A stretch of DNA of 64,000 nt. Source: Asparagopsis taxiformis. Its lineage: Eukaryota > Rhodophyta > Florideophyceae > Bonnemaisoniales > Bonnemaisoniaceae. The translations under genes and the position numbers were made by a program. The stretch lies in contig JALQPE010001902.1 of NCBI GenBank assembly GCA_030407315.1, positions 62,001 to 126,000 on the forward strand, written 5' to 3'. The notes under the pieces were generated by a model. It had not been told where the DNA came from. It made no database searches and saw nothing but the letters and a program-made list of their open reading frames with translations. Within the stretch, counting starts at the first letter, position 1; each line of letters opens with the position of its first letter. Shown here piece after piece: positions 18,882 through 29,400 of the stretch.

Positions 18882-21166
18882 ATGCCGCCGCGTATTGCGA
18901 AGAAAGCTCCAAAGCCTCCGGGCCTCCAGAAAACCCGGTCAGCAGCTGCTGTATCGAGTGCCCGACAATCCCGTGCGAAGAAGCGGTCTGGGCCTACCGG
19001 CAGCATTGAACCGCGGTCCGGTAGTCGCAAGACGGACCGGCGCAGAACTGGGGATCCGCAGCGAGAAAGTGAGGAAGGAGGAACGGCGCGGAGAGAGATG
19101 GGGCTTGACCGAGGCAAGCGTGCTCGCAGGGACAGTGAACATCATGATGATGACATGATAGTGGCTCAAAACATGTTGGAATTGCGGCAGAGTGCTATGG
19201 CAAAGGTAGTTCCTCCCGGGTTGGCAGATGCGGAGGTGCTGCAGACGGAGTCCCAGCCGGGGGTTCCCGAGACACTGGAGGCTGTGACCCCCACTGCGCC
19301 AACTATGCCGAGTACATCAGCCCCAGCAGGTAATGCAGTCAGGGACCCGAGGATAGCGGCAAGGGATGTTGTTTCTGAGCAACGTTCACAGGATGCCAAC
19401 TATCATCGGCGGTCAGGTGGTACTGAGGGGAGAGAGCAGCCGGAGTGCGGGCCTCGTCACAACAGACTGTCATTGGTGCCAAATATGCGCGTAACGCCCC
19501 CGCGACGTCAGGCTATTGGCGATGGAGGACATCATATTCCCGATAGCGTGGGAGATGGAGGGACGGTGAGGGCAGAGAGGTTGCATCCGCCGGAATCCAT
19601 CGATTTAATGGCGAGTCGCATCAATGCGCAGAAGAAGAAGATCGCGGAGCTGGAAAAAAAGTGTTTAGCCAGGACATAGCAAACAAGGCGCTCACCACGG
19701 AGATTGTTGCGTTGGAGGCTAAGGTGAAGACTCTGCAGGCGGAAAATGCCAGCCTTACTGCAATTGCGAGAACAGGTAGAATCAGTGATCACGGTGGCGG
19801 TAAGTCGAAAATACAGAAAGCCATTCCTGTGAAATACCTTGGAGTTCTTAGGGCGGTTGAGGAAAACCTGACAAAGTGGTGCAAGAACGAGACTATGGAG
19901 CTGGACCCTATAGCGGAACAAACGCAGAGACGTTGGACTGGACGTACCATCGAGGTAGAGCCGGTAGAAGGGACACTTTGGAGCGAAAACGGTGTAGGAT
20001 ATATTGCTACCCCTCCGGGCTATATCATCAAGAATCTGCAGTGGTATACACCTTCGTACAGGGACGAGAGTGATCTGCTGAATGACTTGGTGCGACACGT
20101 ACTGCGTCAAAGTCCGTGGTGTGATGTGTTTTCCGATGAGGAGCAGCGTGTGTGCTGTCAAGAGGCTGTGGCGGGGAGCAAGGAATTGAAAGTGAAGGTG
20201 ACGCAGAAACTGTCCGACGTGATGAGTGCACGGAAGCGTAATGCGAGGGACAGATTGTTCGGTTCGCTGGGGTACACGAAATTAATGTCTAGATGCACGA
20301 TGCTGACGACGCGAGCTGAGATGGACGAGCGAGAGGAACAAAAGCGCGAAGCGTCTGAGAAGCTTTTGAAACGGGAAAGTAACGGTGATTTGGATATGGG
20401 GAGGTGGCGAACGGCACCGTTCTCAGAGCTGCGATACAGCAAAGGCTTGGTTCCTGACAGCTTCGAAATGGAAGTGAATGGTGATGCATGGTTTAACAAC
20501 CGAGTAGCTGTGAATGTGCTGGACATCTTCAGGGGTTATTCGATACGACCAGAACAAGTAATGGACATAGAGACGAGCATACTAACGCTGGCGCGCCTGG
20601 ATGCTTGGCTAGAGACTACTGTGGAGTGTTTGGATGAACCGAAGGGGAAAGGAGGTGCACGGCAGAAGGAGTTTACAAGGCGGTACAGTCAATATGTGGG
20701 GGTAGCTTTTCAGCAATTAGTTGGTATGGTGGTGTACTGCATGTCTTGTCTCCAAGGCTCGCAAGCAAGGGAAGAAACGGACGTTGTCGAGAGCGAACAG
20801 CGGACTAGTGCACAGTCACGGCATGTGTTTGCAAGCCGTACTGTGACGAGAGAGGCTGTTGAAGTGTGGCAAAGCGGAGAGGGGTCTGGAATTGTTCATG
20901 TCGTTGATGATGTAAACCGCTGCTCATCACTTGTTCTAGTGTCCGAGGATTGGATTCAATCGCATATTACGTCAAACCTCGGTGCTGTAATGGATTGTGT
21001 GATTGCGCAAGGACTAATTGGCGCAGAACTTTTCGTCGTTGACCCATATGCTGGACACCTGACTGCAAACCTGAATGTCGAAATCAATGCCCCACAGTAT
21101 GGGGGCATGGAGCGGCGCCATGCAGCCACTGCTGATAACGGTTTTGGCGTAATGGAGGATGGTTGA
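18882..21166 (+). CDS. Gene X, unknown coiled-coil protein, split by a -1 frame change
   Basis: Frame 1 (18882-19679, 265 codons) starts with a basic, nuclear-signal-like N-terminus (MPPRIAKKAPKPPG) and ends in the coiled coil INAQKKKIAELEKK. Frame 2 (open from 19661 to 21166) continues the heptads (KVKTLQAENASL). They overlap at A-AAA-AAG (19655-19661), the classic -1 slippery heptamer. Shifting there gives one protein of about 761 residues with an unbroken coiled coil. A deletion or assembly error is the alternative. Residues about 438-465 of the fused form (KVTQKLSDVMSA, then RLFGSLGY) resemble KVALTKVLGFLN, then RFLVELGF, in gene X at 22201-23724. The gene converges on a Y-gene stump at 21244. 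The function is not recognised; the basic N-terminus and coiled coil suggest a nuclear, oligomeric, possibly DNA-binding protein. Confidence 0.6.
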
Positions 21167-21243
21167 AATTAGTGCAGTAAATGTGACGTTGACTAGAAGG
21201 TTTATCATGTAGTACATTATCAATAGAGTGCTGCGATTTAGAT

Positions 21244-21503
21244 TTATTCTTCTTCATTATCATCTGTGAATTGGTAATCAGTGTTGGTGTAGAAGCGGTT
21301 GAGATAGAAACGGTGGTCCGACCAGTGCATTTGTTTCGTAAATGGCTTGACTGGAAAGTTACTTCGTACGATGTGCACGGTGCCAGATATAGTAGATGCA
21401 GGAATGAGGTCAAACCAAGGACCACCTGCACTGTGGGATGCAGTGTCATTGCTGTCAACGGATCCGTTGTCCGGGTCCCATGTGGACCACTTTAAACAAA
21501 TGC
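21244..21503 (-). pseudogene. C-terminal stump of gene Y, cut by the CACTA end
   Basis: The minus-strand frame ends TDDNEEE and contains GPWFDLIPASTISGTVHIV and DHRFYLNRFYTN. The open frame extends into the CAGTA array, but plausible protein sequence stops at 21503, exactly where the CACTAC terminus at 21504 begins. Its placement, convergent with the upstream coiled-coil gene X, matches the pair at 22201/24329. The C-terminus of the Y protein at 24329 has a loosely similar stretch (GTFERVLKNVVLGTAYLN). The reading is that the giant element, or its left end, interrupted an older Y gene. Confidence 0.5.
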
Positions 21504-21900
21504 CACTACCGAGTTTGAGATTAAAAAATGTAGTAAATTTACTGCCTGAGGCAGTAAAAATCACTGCCTGAGCAATGTAGTGCCTGAGGCAGTAAAATTA
21601 CTATTTTAATTTTTTCAGTTCTAGTGCCGCAGGCAGTAAAATACAAAATTTCCTGGCAGTACGGTATGTAGCAGAATTCAGTACTGTACGATAGCAAATT
21701 CTAGTAATTTTTGCTGGTACCACAGGGCAGTAGTGCAATGCAGTGATTTTTGATGATTTCTGCAATGGAATGTACTGCCGTACAGTACTGCCCTGGCAAA
21801 TGACCTGGCATTAGAATCAGGCAGTAAAATATACTGGCTCCGGCAGTGAATTGTACTGCCTGCAAGTACTGCCTTGATAGTAATTGGTGATTGGTATTTT
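21504..21900 (+). repeat. Left CACTA end and subterminal CAGTA palindrome array
   Basis: CACTACCGAGTTTGAG is followed by repeated GGCAGTAAAATnACTGCC-like palindromes and half sites up to about 21880. The order (terminus, A-rich patch, GTAAATTTAC palindrome) is the same as at the end that stops at 3133, which supports a common element type. Confidence 0.65.
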
Positions 21901-22200
21901 CTGAGATTCAATGTTGCAATAGTTGTCCAGGATAGGGTTGTACAATGTGTTCGCATGTGAGTTCAAGTAGAGAAGAGAGGAAACTATTCTGAAGCTACTA
22001 GTAGTGAGAAGTGTAGAGGATGCATGGTCACATGGAAATGACCGTTACAAAAAGGTAGGAGAAAATCGGTCGTTTTCCGAGGATATGAGTAGAGTAGTTG
22101 GCATTATTTGTTACTATTGCTAGCATTCTAGTTCCAGGAAAAGCGTTTGGAGTGACACTCTGCGATTGGAACGAGAGGCGAAGGCGAATTTTGACGGAAG

Positions 22201-23724
22201 ATGGAATCTCAGCGTCGTGAGGAAAATCCAAATGACTGCCTAGCAGGGATTATTCGAGAGGGATTCAGGACAGTGACTGGGGAAGTTCGTCGTATTGGGG
22301 AGAGGATGGATGAAATCGACGATGATCGAACGTCCCAACGCCAGCAAATCGAAAAGCTGATGAGTCGCGTCGAGTTTATTGTAACGGAACTACAGGGTGT
22401 GAAAGACATCTGTGATGGTTTATTACAGCAGAGTCAGGGCACTTCGAAGAAGGGGATGACTGACAAGGACAGGGACCGTTTGCGCATCTCGCAGTCAGCA
22501 GAACTATCGTTTTCTTACAATTTTCTGTGTGCAGTATTTGGAACTGTTGTACCTTTGCTGGTCGACAAGATTGATGCTGGGGCGACAATTTACACCAACC
22601 AAGGAATCTACGACCTCCGTGGTTGCAGGTTGCTCTCTGCAATGATGTTTGCGAAGCAGAGCAATGACAAGAGGGATGTGTTCCAATCAAACACCGGGAA
22701 GAACAACATCGAGCTTCGATTCCAAGTGGTGATGTCTCTCCTGCGGAACATTCAGAAGGAAAAGTCGGGTACAGGCCGTACAGTGGAAGGCTCGAGCTCT
22801 GGACGCGATTCGAATGCGTTCAACGTCTGGAAGGAGAACAAGTACATTCCGGACAAAATAATCGAAGAAGTTGTTTATGGTGCCACTGGCGATGGCCGAA
22901 ACCAGCCTGCAGGAAGCATTGACGGAGGGGCTAGGAAGCGGAGGAAAACAGATGGAAATGGTGGACAGTTGAGCAAGCGTGAAATATCTTTGGCTGTTAC
23001 GAAAGTTGCGCTGACAAAGGTGCTCGGTTTCCTGAACAAGTCTAGAGAGCAGGTGCGCCATCGATTCCTTGTCGAACTGGGGTTCGCTCTAGTGTTGGAA
23101 ACGGACGCCTCTATCACTTTCGAGTTTCCAACTCACGATCTCATTCGAGATATGGATGTTATCCCCGATACCCGTGTGACCAACGGAAATCTAAGGCCTG
23201 AGGAACGGAAAGTTGTGGATGACAAGAATTCCGAGATCTTGATACAATTCATCGCTGAGCGGAAAGAGATGGTTGTCATCATTCAGTACGAAGTCGAGAT
23301 ATCGGGATGTGTGGCCAAAAGGATGATTCGAAGGAGAATCAATATCCTGGAGGTAGCCCTGAACACTGCAATTGCTTTCCTTCAATGCACGAGTAGAATG
23401 ATTTTCCTGCGACGTTCCTGCAATTCACTCAGATTTGTCTATGCAATCGCTTCCGGGATTCTAGGAATTTTCAAGGTACAATCAGGTCAGACCTTCGAAG
23501 AAAGTGTACAAGACGAGCTCAAACAATTAGGAAAGGCGATGTTGCCGAGTGACCGAATCTGTAAGAGGCATCTCTGTGAAGATGTACTGACAATTACTAA
23601 CGAAAAATTCGATGAACAACACTTGGAACAGCGTAGTACCGCGTTTGAGGAGGATAGCGGACATGGAAATGAAGAAGATGGGAGTGAAAGCTACGTTGAA
23701 GTTTTCCTTGATGAGGAAGATTGA
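22201..23724 (+). CDS. Gene X copy, unknown coiled-coil protein
   Basis: A 507-residue protein; the ATG at 22201 is in good context (GAAGATGGA). Residues about 10-75 form a probable coiled coil (EVRRIGERMDEI, RQQIEKLMSRVEFI). A hydrophobic region, NFLCAVFGTVVPLLVDKI, lies near 105-122. A basic stretch (GGARKRRKTDGNGG, about 240-253) may be a nuclear signal. The stretch about 268-300 (KVALTKVLGFLN, RFLVELGF) resembles a part of the frameshifted gene at 18882, and both are followed by a convergent Y gene, so they are taken as relatives. The C-terminus is acidic (EVFLDEED). The function is not recognised. As a conserved cargo gene near the left transposon end it could be the element's accessory DNA-binding protein, a TNPA-like role, but no sequence similarity shows that. 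Confidence 0.7.
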   Translation: MESQRREENPNDCLAGIIREGFRTVTGEVRRIGERMDEIDDDRTSQRQQIEKLMSRVEFIVTELQGVKDICDGLLQQSQGTSKKGMTDKDRDRLRISQSAELSFSYNFLCAVFGTVVPLLVDKIDAGATIYTNQGIYDLRGCRLLSAMMFAKQSNDKRDVFQSNTGKNNIELRFQVVMSLLRNIQKEKSGTGRTVEGSSSGRDSNAFNVWKENKYIPDKIIEEVVYGATGDGRNQPAGSIDGGARKRRKTDGNGGQLSKREISLAVTKVALTKVLGFLNKSREQVRHRFLVELGFALVLETDASITFEFPTHDLIRDMDVIPDTRVTNGNLRPEERKVVDDKNSEILIQFIAERKEMVVIIQYEVEISGCVAKRMIRRRINILEVALNTAIAFLQCTSRMIFLRRSCNSLRFVYAIASGILGIFKVQSGQTFEESVQDELKQLGKAMLPSDRICKRHLCEDVLTITNEKFDEQHLEQRSTAFEEDSGHGNEEDGSESYVEVFLDEED

Positions 23725-24041
23725 TAATGGAGGCGTAGAAGTAAAGTTTCATAGCCTTTGAAGGGAACCGACTACTACGAGAGACTTAAGAGAAATAAAA
23801 ACCTTTAGATGTGAAACTGTCTAGGATGTGCGTGGAAAAGGTGCACCGCAGCATGCTACGTACTACATGGTGTACTGGAAACAATAGCTATCGTTCTTTT
23901 TTTCAGCTCACTCTGCGACTAGAAAGCGTCATGTCTACTACGGTTAAGAGTTTTACCCTGTCATTGAGCACGCCTCTAGTACCTTCGGGGCCTGTGCAGT
24001 CCCATCCAATGCCGTAGCTCCACCTGGCAGAGTAGTGCGGA

Positions 24042-24154
24042 AAATAATACCGGGTATTATTTTGAGGAATATTTTGCCAAGTGGAGGGCAATCATTCGTA
24101 CCGACTACAGGCGATCCCTGGACGAAACCTAAGAATAATACCCGGTATTATTTT
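24042..24154. repeat. Two copies of the AATAATACCGGGTATTATT palindrome unit
   Basis: Cores at 24042-24064 and 24133-24154. Each sits between CCACCTGGCA- and TGCCAAGTGG-like arms (clear for the first), so the unit is a longer imperfect inverted repeat. They lie between the converging 3' ends of genes X and Y. The same 19-bp core is amplified in three arrays further right. Confidence 0.85.
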
Positions 24155-24328
24155 CAGGGATATTTTGCCAAGTGGAGAGCAATCATTGTTACAGAATGCA
24201 GACAGTCCCTGGACGAAGGAACAGGCCAGAAAGATACGGAGCATGTATCGATGGATACCATCGACTTAATCGAGGTTGACTAACTCTAAACAGTCTTGTA
24301 GACCCATCTAGAAAAGATAGAAAACGTT

Positions 24329-25717
24329 TTACTCGGAGGCGACATTGTGTACGGTAGGATGAGGTGCATCGATAGGGGAACTATTCTGTCCAACGATAAC
24401 GTCATGTCCAATTGTGTCTAGCTCGCTGCAGATGGTGTGTCCACTGAAAATGCATGCTGGGAGGTTCAAGTATGCAGTTCCCAACACAACATTCTTGAGA
24501 ACGCGCTCGAAAGTTCCATATGGACGAGGGCCTTGAACAGGTTTCCAGGTCAGTGAGAACGAGTTGGCCAGTTTGAAATTTTTGCTGTCCGGCAGCTCAA
24601 AGTTCTCTTGCATTTCTCGACTTGAGAGGAAGCGAGCTTCCAAAGGATACGAATAGCTGCAATTGACATAGTCGTACTCATCAGATTCTCGAGTAAGAAC
24701 GACAGTACTACTCATGTTTTCAGATCTCCTGTATAAAGAGGAACCAACAAGAACAGCCTTTGTAGATGGAATAGAATCTTCTGAAGCACTGTCTGCTAGA
24801 GTTCCCAAAACTCTAATGACAGAAGACCCAGAATCGTGTCGTGTTTTCTTCCACTTGAGGATAGTAGAGTTCGTGCATGTAGACATGGAAGGAGCTAAAG
24901 TATTGCAGAGGTCATAGTATGTTCCAAAGTGGATCGATAGCTCTTTATCTCTCCCAGTTGAAATTCGAACCGCCTCGACGCTCGGCAGGAAAATTGTGTT
25001 TGGGTTGTTCTTCTCTTCGCATAGCCTGGAAAGTTGTAAAAACTGTTCAAGCGAGCAATCTGCTCTTGCCGTCACATAGTCTTGCACCAAGGAGCTCACT
25101 TCCCGGCCTGTTTCAGACTTCGTGATTTTGGAGGACAGGGGTTTGTCCAGTTTTAAGCCAACTCTCTGGAACAGGTAGTCGCACACAATGTTTCCGAAGA
25201 TGGGTCCAGTAGCGCTTGATGAACCGCGACAGTTGAAAATCTGCCTTTCGAGGTAGGATACCTTTTGAAACAGCTTGGATATGTCCTCATTGATGTTAGG
25301 ACCAGGAGGACTCTCATCGCAAACTAAGCGCGGCTCGGACTTAGATCGACTCAACATGTTTTCTTTGCAGTCTTTTTTATGGAAACTGTCTTCACCCGCC
25401 GACGAGATCGTCTGCTCTAGTGCTAGTTGCTCTCCAAACCTCCAACGTAGCATGTTTCCAGAGTCAATGTCCAGCAGCGAATTGTTCTTGAATAATTTTG
25501 CTGTAGAGACTGACTGGTCGAAACCGTGTTCAGATTGATATTGCAGCGTAACAAACAAGTTTCCAGTCAAACGATGTTCTCCGGACGCGTCCGGCTTGGC
25601 AGTACTCAAAACTTTGGCGCCCCACCAAACCTTTTTCTGTTTCCTTCCTCTCGTTCGTAAACTCCATTCTACTTCAATGACTGATCCTTCGGAGACAAAC
25701 TCTGTTGGGTCTTGCAT
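24329..25717 (-). CDS. Gene Y, unknown protein with possible Tudor/chromo-like N-terminus
   Basis: A 462-residue protein from the ATG at 25717 (MQDPTEFVSEGSVIEVEW). Residues about 10-60 (GSVIEVEWSL, KKVWWGAKVLST, then LFVTLQYQ) have the look of a small beta-barrel reader module such as Tudor or chromo. This is pattern-based and tentative. A short coiled-coil-like helix (ISKLFQKVSYLERQIF) lies near 145-160. The C-terminal quarter has GTFERVLKNVVLGTAYLN, loosely similar to the truncated frame at 21244-21503. It converges with gene X (605-bp gap holding two palindrome units) and diverges from the ParB-methyltransferase gene at 26449, so it shares a promoter region with that gene. The function is unknown. 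Confidence 0.65.
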   Translation of the reverse strand: MQDPTEFVSEGSVIEVEWSLRTRGRKQKKVWWGAKVLSTAKPDASGEHRLTGNLFVTLQYQSEHGFDQSVSTAKLFKNNSLLDIDSGNMLRWRFGEQLALEQTISSAGEDSFHKKDCKENMLSRSKSEPRLVCDESPPGPNINEDISKLFQKVSYLERQIFNCRGSSSATGPIFGNIVCDYLFQRVGLKLDKPLSSKITKSETGREVSSLVQDYVTARADCSLEQFLQLSRLCEEKNNPNTIFLPSVEAVRISTGRDKELSIHFGTYYDLCNTLAPSMSTCTNSTILKWKKTRHDSGSSVIRVLGTLADSASEDSIPSTKAVLVGSSLYRRSENMSSTVVLTRESDEYDYVNCSYSYPLEARFLSSREMQENFELPDSKNFKLANSFSLTWKPVQGPRPYGTFERVLKNVVLGTAYLNLPACIFSGHTICSELDTIGHDVIVGQNSSPIDAPHPTVHNVASE

Positions 25718-26134
25718 AATGGGTATTCCCAGGAAAAGAATGGAAGAGGTATCGACTGAGGAAACAGGAAAGATGACGAAACTGTACAGCTTGTATCCGT
25801 GTGGAATGATAGAGAGAAAATTGGTAGGTTACTATTTTTATACTTGCATAACTCGTAACGGTTATAAATTACTAACACCTGTCCCAAGCGACATGGGAGA
25901 CCAACATCGTGATGATCATCTCTCTTGAACATTCATCACCATATAATAAAGATCTTATTCCGAGCTGCTCGAAGCCATTACCAGTAGATTGGGTGTATTT
26001 TTCGCTGTGGCAATATAACGGAACCTAGACGTGTATGTATAAAGAGACGCAGGGATCGAGAATGATGCAGTGAAATCAATGTGTATATTTATATACTGGT
26101 TGTAAGAACGAGTCTACAAGTTCGAACAGAAGAT

Positions 26135-26206
26135 GAAGTCCTCTCAAGAGATTGGTTTTGAAATCTCCGATGGCAGATTTCAAACTCAATCTCTCGAGGG
26201 GACTTC
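26135..26206. repeat. Long hairpin in the divergent promoter region
   Basis: Two 32-nt arms (26135-26166 and 26175-26206) pair with four mismatches around an 8-nt loop. The hairpin lies between the divergent starts of gene Y and the methyltransferase gene. It may be regulatory or a tiny inverted-repeat element. Confidence 0.75.
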
Positions 26207-26448
26207 AAATTCAAAACAAAAATGGAAATGTCCGTTGGCGAAATAATTGTATTGAAAGGCCGCCGAAGAACCTAATTATTCCTCATTACGTACCCTACCT
26301 AGCCAAAGTATACCTGAAAATATTCAGGTTAACTCTTTAACTGTGCATTTAAGGTTTATCAAGATTGTTGCCGAAGGTTTTTAACGCCAGGTAGGAGAGA
26401 AGATTGTTTTCTGCTGGTGGCTGATTGAGGTGAAGAATCTATTTCTCG

Positions 26449-29400
26449 ATGGCCTCTGAGAAGAGAAATCCAGCGAGCACCTCTGGGCGTCCCCTTCATG
26501 GTGAGCGGCGCAATGGGCTATTGCACATCGACCCATTCAAGATCAAAAGATATGTCGAGATTCGAGAAATCGACTACAGGCACGTCGATGTTATTGCCGA
26601 GAGCATTCAGGTTTACGGCTACAATGACAACAACCCAATTACCGGTCGGATCATTGACGGTGATGTACAGGTGCTGGATGGTGCGCATCGTTCGAAAGCT
26701 GTAATCAAGCTCATAGAGAACGGTGAGCTTCCGCGTGATTTCACTGTTCCTATGATTGAAGAAGAAGTCGACATATCTCCGATTACAAGTGCTGCTTTCC
26801 TTCTAGATAGTGTGAAAGCATCAAACGCGAACGATATGGCATCCAGGCAGAAGAGGATGACTTTCATTGAGTACCTGAATCTTACTTTGGATCTTAGAGA
26901 TGGGTACTGGGAGCGAAACGCAGGTGAAAAACAAGGGAGCTCAAGCATGGTTACAATTCGCGACGTGAATATGCCATCCATTAGGCGATGGCTCGCCGTG
27001 GGATCTCAGCGCGAAGATTTGGCAGAAACTGTGCTGAGGCAGCCACAGTACGAGAGTTGCTTGTCAATTCTTCGTGTGCTTCGCCCCTACAGTCGCATAG
27101 AAGAACCCAATCCCAAAATGGTTCGCTGTCTGTGGCAGTTGTTCTGTATTGTATGGGGAAGGCCGGTTGAAGTTCAGAACAATTTTGCGATGAAGGAGTT
27201 TCCCACATCTCTCGAGAAAAGAGCATCAGTCGGCGAGCAGTTGTTTGGGATGTCTACAAGTGGTGAAATTGCTTCTCCATTGTGTCGCGAAGTCCTCACC
27301 TGTGAGTATTTTCGTTCTGGAAGAAGTGCACAGGGTAGAACATTAACAGAAGAAGACAAAGTATTTGGAAGGCTGATGTTTATGATTTCATTTGTGCACA
27401 TTGCCCTCACTAGACGCAGAAATGCACCCATTCGCCGGGGTAGGAAGCGTCGTAGAACTGGGAGGGATACAGAGACTTCTACATTCGCCCCTTTCCAGCG
27501 CACAAGAGCAAACGGAGAGTCTGTGGGTGTCGTTTTGGAAAGGGTCATGTCTGCCTGGGATACAACAGCGATGATTCTGGGCTTCGAAAGCGCCTACATG
27601 ATGTGTCGCCCATACATGGTTTTCGACTCTGAGAAATTCCAATTCATCTGTCTTGCTAATCGTACTGACGGGTGGGCACATCCTGACCACTACTCAGATC
27701 TTCTGCTTCCGTCCCCGGTAGTGAAACTCCGCGAGAATGCAGGTTATCCAGGCACTTTGGATATCTCTGTTGATGCAAGGTTGAGGTCTTTGACAGAAGC
27801 CGTACTAGTGTCTGTGTATGACTGTATGATAGGCATTGATGTATTCGGATCAAGTACGAACCAGATGGAAGGGCTGCGCACTAAATTTTTCCATCAGCCT
27901 GACCGGTTCGGATTGAACGCCTTCATCGAAGCAAGAATAGAACAATCCATCGCATTGGATGGTCACGAAAGACTCAAGGTATGGAAGAACTGGAACCGTG
28001 AAATGCGTGTGAAGCCAGTTGATGTCTGCGACTTGAAAATTCTCTACGAGACTGAACAGCGCAACGCAGCATCCAGATCTCTTTCTCGAGAAAGAGATCG
28101 TCTTGAGTCGAATGAATCAATGCAGCACAGCACTCGCCGTTTAGGTACAGGTGGAAGGAAACCTACCAATGACTCTGGATCCCAGTATACATCCAGCATG
28201 GATGGGAGGGCTTCGTCCGCAGTGGACACGGTTATGCAAGATGTTGCGGAGGATACACCGTCAGCGGAGGCAGTGGGTGAGGAAGAGGGGGTACCGGATC
28301 ATATTGTGCAATTGAAAAAGGTCATGAAGAGATTTTGCGTGGCTTACAACTGTACAGCCTCGAGGTTAGTGCACCGGGTTAACACTGATTCCATTGGCAT
28401 GCTTTCAGGGAATACTATTGATGGACAAGCACAACTTGTGCTCACCGATCCACCCTTCAACACGCGGAGGGAGAAAGGCAAGACCAATTCAGACTATGAT
28501 GACATCAATAGCGCACAAATGTTTCGTACTGGAAAGGACATTTCTCGAATGCTGCGCCCTGGAGGACATGCCCTGATATTTTCCAGTATCAAACAGTTGG
28601 TTGGGTGGGGAGAAGCTCTTCAAAATGCAGAAAGCGGGGAACAATCCATGCGTACAGACGATGTTCCTCTCATTCTAAGCCGTCGTCCCTACGTATTCAT
28701 CCAAAACCCAATGAACAAATCGTGTTCATTACACAACATTCACGAGTTTGTTGTGCACAGTTTCAAACGTGGGATGGGAGCTGCCGCGTTTGAAATGGTT
28801 GATTATTCTTTGCATAACCGTGACCTTTCACGACATCCAGGGTACGTGAAACACGGTTCAGTAATAAAACAGAATAAAAAAACTAGAACAGAATTTGCTG
28901 GATATGGGAAAATGGTAGCGTAAACGGCGCCTAGACTACAGTGCGTAGCACTGTAGAAAGAAATGCTGCCACGTGTGTGTGGTTCCTGCTATTGTAAAAT
29001 TAGCGTTGTTCCTTGAATAGTTTACAGCATTGCTACGGTGAAAAACTATTATTGAAACAGCTGCATTGAGTTCCTGTCGGTTATGCTGTGTTCTGCCTGT
29101 GTGGTTACACTGGTCAGTGTTTATTTTAAATCAAATTTCAAGAATTGCACATGACATGCAGTTGCACTTGGCAACCTTGAAGCAAGCTTGCGCGGCTGTG
29201 CTTGTACCATTTGCTCGTGTCCCAATGGCCGTCGCTATTGGCGGGCACCAATTCATCAGCTAGCTGGCTGGTTGTGGGCTGCTGGCTGTACTAGTTCCCT
29301 TGCGAGGATTTTGGGTGAGGCAGGCTGACTTCAGATCATTGTACTACATGTATGGTGATTAGTAGTTTTAGCTGGGGAGAAATTTACGATTCTGATTTGG

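Noticed and set aside
19532..20161. 209-codon minus-strand frame
   Set aside because: Antisense to gene X, with no recognisable motif. Gene X has the coiled coil and a paralogue.
22001..22006. GTAGTG as a possible CACTA right end facing the array at 21504
   Set aside because: The inward sequence (CACTACTAGTAGC) does not resemble the other termini beyond the first six bases.
26449..28923. Bacterial or phage origin of the window because of ParB and adenine methylase domains
   Set aside because: SET domains, copia and gypsy elements, a TNP2-like transposase and the absence of operons or Shine-Dalgarno signals show a eukaryotic genome. Ancient acquisition of the domains remains possible.
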